Positions 59,795-64,000 of a stretch of 64,000 nt of DNA are shown here, in pieces. Source of the stretch: an uncultured Arthrobacter sp. (GTDB taxonomy: Bacteria; Actinomycetota; Actinomycetes; Actinomycetales; Micrococcaceae); the NCBI RefSeq assembly GCF_902805515.1, contig NZ_CADCTE010000121.1, positions 1 through 64,000 on the forward strand, written 5' to 3'. A program made the translations under genes and the position numbers. The notes under the pieces were generated by a model that made no database searches, was not told the origin of the DNA, and saw only the letters and a list, made by a program, of their open reading frames with translations. Within the stretch, counting starts at the first letter, position 1, and each line of letters opens with the position of its first letter.

Positions 59795-59797
59795 GCT
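59792..59797 (+). promoter_or_regulatory. -10 box overlapping upstream stop codon
   Basis: TAGGCT fits TANNNT and lies exactly six bases before the ATG at 59804. Its first three bases are the stop codon of the hydrolase gene. Confidence 0.55.
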
Positions 59798-59803
59798 ATG
59801 GGC

Positions 59804-60934
59804 ATGACGTCGAACAACAGCCAGAGCACCGAGGCCGTCGCAGGCATCTCCCCGCGCAGCGTGCTGGGAAAACTTCCGCGCTACGCCGCGGGCAAGCCGC
59901 CCACGGTGCTGGAGGGGGTGCAGAGCTACAAGCTCTCCTCGAATGAGAACCCCCTGCCGCCGCTGCCGGCCGTCCTGGCGGCCATCCGCGACCGCACCGA
60001 CATCAACCGGTATCCGGATCCGGCCACCACCTCGCTGCGCGGAGAACTCGCCTCCTTCCTCGGCGTGCCGGCCGAGGACATCGTGACCGGCGCGGGAAGC
60101 CTCGGCGCCCTCAACCAGATCCTCGCCGCCTTCGCCGGGCAGAACGACTTCGACGCCCCGGACGAGGTCATCTACGCCTGGCGCTCCTTTGAGGCCTACC
60201 CGATCTGCGTCGGGCTGGCCGGTGCGGAGTCCCGGCCGGTGCCGGTCCGCGCCGACGGCACCCACGACCTCGACGCCATGGCCGCCGCTGTCACCGACCG
60301 GACCCGCGTGATCCTGCTGTGCACCCCCAACAACCCCACCGGCCCGGCGCTGTCGGCCGCCGCAATCGAGGGTTTCCTCAACCGGGTGCCTGCCAATGTC
60401 GTCGTCGTGATCGATGAGGCGTACCAGGAATTCGTCCGGGAGGCCGGTGTCGTGGACGGGCTTGAGATGTACCGCAGGTACCCGAACGTCATCGTGCTGC
60501 GCACCTTCTCCAAGGCGCACGGGCTCGCCGGGCTCCGGGTGGGGTATTCGGTGTCCCAGCCCGGACTCACCGCGCACCTGAGGATGAGCGCGGTGCCCTT
60601 CGCGGTGTCGCAGATCGCAGAGACCGCCGCCGTGGCCTCGCTCCAGCACTTCGACGAGGTCGCGGAGCGGGTCCAGGGCATCGTCGACGAGCGGATGCGC
60701 GTGGTGGAGGGACTTCGAGCGCTTGGCTGGAAGATCCCCGAGGCGGAGGGAAACTTTGTCTGGCTGGCTCTCGGTGAGTCCACCCCCGACTTCGCGGCGC
60801 AGGCCGACCTGCAGGGCCTGTCCGTGCGCGCCTTCGGCACCGAAGGCGTCCGGGTCAGCATCGGGGAGCCCGAGGCAAACACCCGGTTCCTGGCGCTGTG
60901 CGCAGGATACCCGGTGGCACCCGGCGGGTGCTGA
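59804..60934 (+). CDS. Aromatic/histidinol-phosphate type aminotransferase
   Basis: A 376-residue PLP enzyme of the HisC family. The pattern SYKLSSNENPLPPLPAV at the N-terminus and a stand-alone position away from his genes favour the actinobacterial aromatic amino acid aminotransferase (Pat) over histidine biosynthesis. The PLP lysine is Lys237 in RTFSKAHGLAG; other contacts are in CTPNNPTG, DEAYQEF and the C-terminal Arg of GVRVSIGEP. ATG at 59804 rather than 59798 is chosen because TAGGCT is exactly six bases before it. It is followed by 2-oxoacid dehydrogenase genes that could use transamination products. Confidence 0.88.
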   Translation: MTSNNSQSTEAVAGISPRSVLGKLPRYAAGKPPTVLEGVQSYKLSSNENPLPPLPAVLAAIRDRTDINRYPDPATTSLRGELASFLGVPAEDIVTGAGSLGALNQILAAFAGQNDFDAPDEVIYAWRSFEAYPICVGLAGAESRPVPVRADGTHDLDAMAAAVTDRTRVILLCTPNNPTGPALSAAAIEGFLNRVPANVVVVIDEAYQEFVREAGVVDGLEMYRRYPNVIVLRTFSKAHGLAGLRVGYSVSQPGLTAHLRMSAVPFAVSQIAETAAVASLQHFDEVAERVQGIVDERMRVVEGLRALGWKIPEAEGNFVWLALGESTPDFAAQADLQGLSVRAFGTEGVRVSIGEPEANTRFLALCAGYPVAPGGC

Positions 60935-60936
60935 CC

Positions 60937-61063
60937 AGACATAAATAGGTCTAACCGCCGTCACTGGCTAGTGTGGGAGCCGTACGTTTAACGAACATAT
61001 GTATCCCGGTGTATGCGTCCACGAAGCATTCCAATAGGGGCATACGTCGACTGAGGAGTGGTC
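60937..61063 (+). promoter_or_regulatory. Promoter region of the 2-oxoacid dehydrogenase operon
   Basis: This AT-richer gap contains AGAC-ataaatag-GTCT (60937-60952), a GTATGC/GCATAC inverted repeat further down and, at 61052-61057, the GAGGAG ribosome site of the E1alpha gene. A TAGTGT (near 60969) may be the -10. Lrp/AsnC-type control is common for such operons, but no regulator gene is adjacent. Confidence 0.35.
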
Positions 61064-62245
61064 ATGAGTGGCACCCGTTTGCCTGCGGCTGAATTCGAAT
61101 CGGAGGAGATCGCCCTCGCCTCCGCCCCGCCGGGCCCCGACGGCGGCCCCGGCATGGTCCAGTTCCTCGACCCCGACGGGCACCTGTTCGACCACCCCGA
61201 GTACGGCAGGTTCTCCAGCGGCACCGGTGCGGAGCGGCTCAAGGCGCTCTACCGGGACATGTATCTCATCCGCCGGTTCGACCAGGAGGCCACCGCCCTG
61301 CAGCGGCAGGGCCAGCTGGCGCTCTGGGTGCCACTGACCGGGCAGGAGGCCGCGCAGATCGGCTCGGGCCGGGCCCTCCAGGCCCAGGACTACGTATTCC
61401 CGACCTACCGCGAACACGGCGTGGCCCTGACCCGAGGCGTCCGGCTCTCCGAAATGCTCCGCCTGTTCCGCGGCATCACCAACGGCGGGTGGGACCCGCG
61501 CGAGACCAACTTCCACCTCTACACCCTCGTCCTGGCCGCACAGGCCCTTCACGCCGTCGGCTACGCCATGGGCCTCCAGCGCGACCAGGCCGCCGATCCC
61601 ACCCTGGCGCCGGCGGCGTCGGTGGCCTACTTCGGCGACGGGGCGAGCTCCGAAGGCGACGTGCACGAGGCGATGGTGTTCGCCGCCTCCTTCAACGCCC
61701 CCGTCGTGTTTTTCTGCCAGAACAACCACTGGGCCATCTCGGTGCCCTCGTCGGTGCAGACCCGGGTGCCGCTGGCGCAGCGGGCCGAAGGGTACGGCTT
61801 CCCGGGCATCCGGGTTGACGGCAACGACGTCGTCGCCGTCGAGGCCGTCACCAACTGGGCACTCGAGCACGCCCGCAGCGGCAAGGGTCCGGTCCTGATC
61901 GAGGCGTTCACCTACCGGATGAGCGCGCACACCACCGCCGACGACCCCACGAAGTACCGGCTCTCCCGCGAGGAGGAGGACTGGCATCCCCGCGACCCCC
62001 TCGCCCGCCTGGAGAAGCACCTGCGCACCACCGGGAAGGCCGGCGATGCCTTCTTCGAGGAGCTGGTCGGCGAGGCAAAGGCCATGGCCGTCGAGCTGCG
62101 GCGCGACGTGCAGGCCATGCAGCCGCCGGGACTCGAGGAACGCTTCAACACCGTGTATGCGGAGCCGCATCCCCTGGTGCAGGAGGAGCTGCAGGCGTGG
62201 CGGGACTATGAAGCGGGCTTCATTGGAGAGGAAGAAACGTCCTGA
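61064..62245 (+). CDS. 2-oxoacid dehydrogenase E1 component, alpha subunit
   Basis: A 393-residue thiamine-diphosphate enzyme subunit that decarboxylates a 2-oxoacid. The ThDP motif is GDGASSEGDVHEAMVFA ... NN (about residues 190-220: FCQNNHWAIS), and the phosphorylation-loop region reads YRMSAHTTADDPTKYR. The early part has YLIRRFDQEATALQRQGQLALW. Actinobacterial pyruvate dehydrogenase normally uses homodimeric AceE, so this alpha2beta2 type is more likely branched-chain (BkdA). ATG at 61064 has GAGGAG six bases upstream. Its stop overlaps the E1beta start by one base. Confidence 0.9.
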   Translation: MSGTRLPAAEFESEEIALASAPPGPDGGPGMVQFLDPDGHLFDHPEYGRFSSGTGAERLKALYRDMYLIRRFDQEATALQRQGQLALWVPLTGQEAAQIGSGRALQAQDYVFPTYREHGVALTRGVRLSEMLRLFRGITNGGWDPRETNFHLYTLVLAAQALHAVGYAMGLQRDQAADPTLAPAASVAYFGDGASSEGDVHEAMVFAASFNAPVVFFCQNNHWAISVPSSVQTRVPLAQRAEGYGFPGIRVDGNDVVAVEAVTNWALEHARSGKGPVLIEAFTYRMSAHTTADDPTKYRLSREEEDWHPRDPLARLEKHLRTTGKAGDAFFEELVGEAKAMAVELRRDVQAMQPPGLEERFNTVYAEPHPLVQEELQAWRDYEAGFIGEEETS

Positions 62246-63219
62246 TGGCAGTGATGACGGTCGCCAAGGCGATCAACGAGGGGCTCCGTGCCGCTCTTGA
62301 GAACAATCCCAAGACGCTGCTCATGGGCGAGGACATCGGCGAGCTCGGCGGTGTCTACCGCATCACCGAGGGCCTGAAGCGGGACTTCGGCGCCGACCGG
62401 GTCGTCGACACCCCGCTGGCCGAGTCCGGCATCATCGGCACCGCCATCGGTCTGGCGCTGCGTGGTTACCGGCCCGTGTGCGAGATCCAGTTCGACGGCT
62501 TCGTGTTCCCGGCCTTCAACCAGATCACCACCCAGCTGGCCAAGCTGCGCACCCGCAGCGACGGAATGCTGGGCGCCCCGGTCGTCATCCGCATCCCCTA
62601 CGGCGGCGGCATCGGCAGCGTCGAACACCACTCGGAGTCACCGGAGGCGCTCTTCGCGCATACCGCGGGGCTGAGGATCATCACCCCGTCGAATCCGCAG
62701 GACGCCTACTGGATGGTCCAGCAGGCCATCGACTGCCAGGACCCCGTCATCGTCTTCGAACCCAAGCGCCGGTACTGGCTCAAGGGTGAGGTCGACACCG
62801 TCAACGCCCCGCCGAGCCCGTTCACGGCGCAGGTCCTGCGGGAGGGCTCCGACGCAACGGTCGTCGCCTATGGCCCGCTGGTCCCGGTGGCCCTTGCGGC
62901 GGCCGAGGCGGCGCAGCAGGACGGGCACAGCGTCGAGGTGATCGACCTGCGCTCCATCTCGCCCATCGACTTCGACACCGTCACCGCATCCGTGGCCAAG
63001 ACCGGCCGGCTGGTGGTGGCCCACGAGGCGCCGACCTTCGGGGGCATCGGCGGGGAGATCGCCGCCCGCATCTCCGAACGTGCCTTCCTCTCCCTCGAAG
63101 CGCCGGTCATCCGGGTGGGCGGGTTCCACATGCCCTACCCCGTGGCGCGCACCGAGGAACAGTACCTGCCCGATATCGACCGAATCCTCGAGGCCCTTGA
63201 GCGGGCCTTTGCCTACTAA
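62245..63219 (+). CDS. 2-oxoacid dehydrogenase E1 component, beta subunit
   Basis: A 324-residue partner of E1alpha. It has the transketolase-like pyrimidine domain (LLMGEDIGELGGVYRITEGL, DTPLAESGIIGTAIGLALRG) with the ThDP-contacting glutamate, and the C-terminal domain (GSDATVVAYGPLV, VIDLRSISPIDFDTV). Together with E1alpha it forms the active sites that acylate the E2 lipoyl arm. ATG at 62245 shares one base with the E1alpha stop (TGATG). Confidence 0.94.
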   Translation: MAVMTVAKAINEGLRAALENNPKTLLMGEDIGELGGVYRITEGLKRDFGADRVVDTPLAESGIIGTAIGLALRGYRPVCEIQFDGFVFPAFNQITTQLAKLRTRSDGMLGAPVVIRIPYGGGIGSVEHHSESPEALFAHTAGLRIITPSNPQDAYWMVQQAIDCQDPVIVFEPKRRYWLKGEVDTVNAPPSPFTAQVLREGSDATVVAYGPLVPVALAAAEAAQQDGHSVEVIDLRSISPIDFDTVTASVAKTGRLVVAHEAPTFGGIGGEIAARISERAFLSLEAPVIRVGGFHMPYPVARTEEQYLPDIDRILEALERAFAY

Positions 63220-63228
63220 GGACACCGA

Positions 63229-64000
63229 ATGGCACTGAACACTTTCCACCTCCCGGATGTCGGCGAGGGGCTCACCGAGGCCGAAATCGTTTCCTGGAAG
63301 GTCCAGCCCGGCGCCGTCGTGGCCGTCAACGACACCATCGTCGAGATCGAGACGGCGAAGTCGCTGGTCGAATTGCCCTCGCCCTTCGCCGGCGTGGTCT
63401 CGGCCCTGCTGGTGGCCGAGGGCGAAACCGTCGAGGTGGGAACCGCGATCATCGCCGTCGAGGACGCCGTCCCGGCTCCCGGGGAACCCGCCCCGGGCGG
63501 CCCGGCCGCCCAGGCGCCGGCCCCCGAAATGCCCGGGAAGCCCGCCCCGGGCGGCCCGGCCGCCCAGGCGCCGGCCCCCGAAATGCCCGGTGAGCTGACC
63601 ACTCCGCCCCCCGTTGAGCCCGCGGCCGGACCGGAGAACGGCCCGCTCGTCGGAACCGGCCCCAAGGCCGATGCGGTCCGCCGCAGGCCGCGGCGCGCCT
63701 CCGGCGCGAACACCCCCGAGCCGGCGGCCGCGCCCGCGCCGACGGCACCGCCCGTGCCTCAAACACCGCCTGCTCCTGCCGTTCCGGCGGCACTCCCGGT
63801 CCAGGCAGTCAGCGCCGACGGCACCGGTCCCGCTGCGGGCCGGCCGGAGTCAAAGCCCGGGCCGCTGAACCAGCTGCTCAACCGCGTCCTGGCCAAGCCG
63901 CCGGTGCGTAAGGCCGCGCGGGACCTCGGGATCAACCTCGCCGATGTTCCTGCCACCGGGTCCTCGGGCGAGGTGACGAAGCAGGACCTGATGAGCTACC
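63229..64000 (+). CDS. Dihydrolipoamide acyltransferase (E2), 3' end outside window
   Basis: The acyltransferase core subunit; 257 codons are visible. The lipoyl domain (about residues 3-78) has the lipoylated Lys44 in EIETAKSLVELP. A very long alanine/proline linker follows and contains a perfectly duplicated 50-base block (54-base period, 18 residues). The E1/E3-binding domain begins near residue 215 (VLAKPPVRKAARDLGINLADV, SSGEVTKQDL). The catalytic domain lies beyond the window. ATG at 63229 has AAGGACAC upstream and is nine bases after the E1beta stop. Confidence 0.93.
   Translation, partial: MALNTFHLPDVGEGLTEAEIVSWKVQPGAVVAVNDTIVEIETAKSLVELPSPFAGVVSALLVAEGETVEVGTAIIAVEDAVPAPGEPAPGGPAAQAPAPEMPGKPAPGGPAAQAPAPEMPGELTTPPPVEPAAGPENGPLVGTGPKADAVRRRPRRASGANTPEPAAAPAPTAPPVPQTPPAPAVPAALPVQAVSADGTGPAAGRPESKPGPLNQLLNRVLAKPPVRKAARDLGINLADVPATGSSGEVTKQDLMSY
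63487..63590 (+). repeat. Tandem duplication in the E2 linker
   Basis: Fifty identical bases at 63487-63536 and 63541-63590, offset by 54, encode two copies of PAPGGPAAQAPAPEMPG. The period is a multiple of three, so the frame is kept and the linker gains 18 residues. Confidence 0.9.

Noticed and set aside
58247-60964. A 905-codon open frame on the minus strand opposite the WXG-like, hydrolase and aminotransferase genes
   Set aside because: It is an antisense shadow: low-complexity Arg/Gly/His sequence with no motif, while the plus strand has three well-supported genes.
61064-64000. Naming these genes pdhA, pdhB and pdhC
   Set aside because: Heterodimeric E1 in this lineage is more often branched-chain specific; sequence alone does not settle the substrate, so no symbol is given.
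1-64000. tRNA, rRNA, riboswitch, insertion sequence or prophage
   Set aside because: No cloverleaf, rRNA motif, conserved aptamer, transposase or integrase signature was recognised in the gaps or frames; small RNAs cannot be excluded by eye.

Overview
The window reads as chromosomal DNA of a high-GC Gram-positive actinobacterium, most likely from the Micrococcaceae (Arthrobacter and relatives). The reasons are very GC-rich codon use, many GTG and TTG starts, several genes with a TANNNT -10 box exactly six bases before the start codon (leaderless transcripts), a GapB with the actinobacterial N-terminal extension, an ECF sigma/anti-sigma pair, DUF1996 and DUF305/DUF3105 proteins, and a heterodimeric-E1 2-oxoacid dehydrogenase. 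No rRNA, tRNA, CRISPR array, transposase, integrase or prophage gene was seen. Genus-level assignment is inference.

Layout. 1-2.7 kb: truncated sugar ABC ATPase divergent from a ROK regulator. 2.8-9.9 kb: GlgC-like enzyme, EamA exporter with a possible leader peptide, secreted repeat protein, methyltransferase and GapB. 10.2-20.6 kb: mostly single genes, including an M14 peptidase, an alpha/beta hydrolase, an ECF sigma factor with its anti-sigma factor, a DUF1996 protein, a lipoprotein, an FAD oxidase, a MOSC protein, a GDPD and a nuclease-like lipoprotein. 20.8-27.2 kb: MATE exporter, small membrane proteins, a DM13 protein beside remnants of related sequence, a CGNR regulator divergent from an EamA exporter, and a minus-strand gene whose frame runs far under that exporter. 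27.3-30.7 kb: a minus-strand envelope-sugar operon (glycosyltransferase, nucleotide-sugar dehydrogenase, SGNH hydrolase). 30.8-33.7 kb: csoR-copZ-copA copper efflux operon with a clear CsoR operator.

33.8-45.0 kb is the most interesting block: a ROK repressor divergent from a nine-gene run encoding a Gfo/Idh dehydrogenase, two paralogous sugar-binding lipoproteins, two permeases, an MDR dehydrogenase, a TIM-barrel isomerase, a ThuA-like protein and an ADP-ribosylglycohydrolase-fold enzyme. It ends in a strong terminator and looks like one uptake-and-oxidation pathway for an unidentified glycoside or sugar derivative. No ATPase lies in the cluster, so a shared MsiK-type ATPase is expected elsewhere.

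45.1-64.0 kb: DUF305/DUF3105 proteins, RF3, a DHA2 exporter divergent from its probable TetR repressor, mscL, PAP2 phosphatase, Rieske-FAD oxidoreductase, aldo/keto reductase, a small protein followed by an FHA-like protein and a 2H phosphoesterase, purB, a WXG100-like protein coupled to an alpha/beta hydrolase, an aromatic/histidinol-phosphate type aminotransferase, and the E1alpha-E1beta-E2 genes of a branched-chain-type 2-oxoacid dehydrogenase (E2 cut by the window end). No gene-free stretch exceeds about 325 bases; the longest (23308-23632) holds a probable gene remnant.
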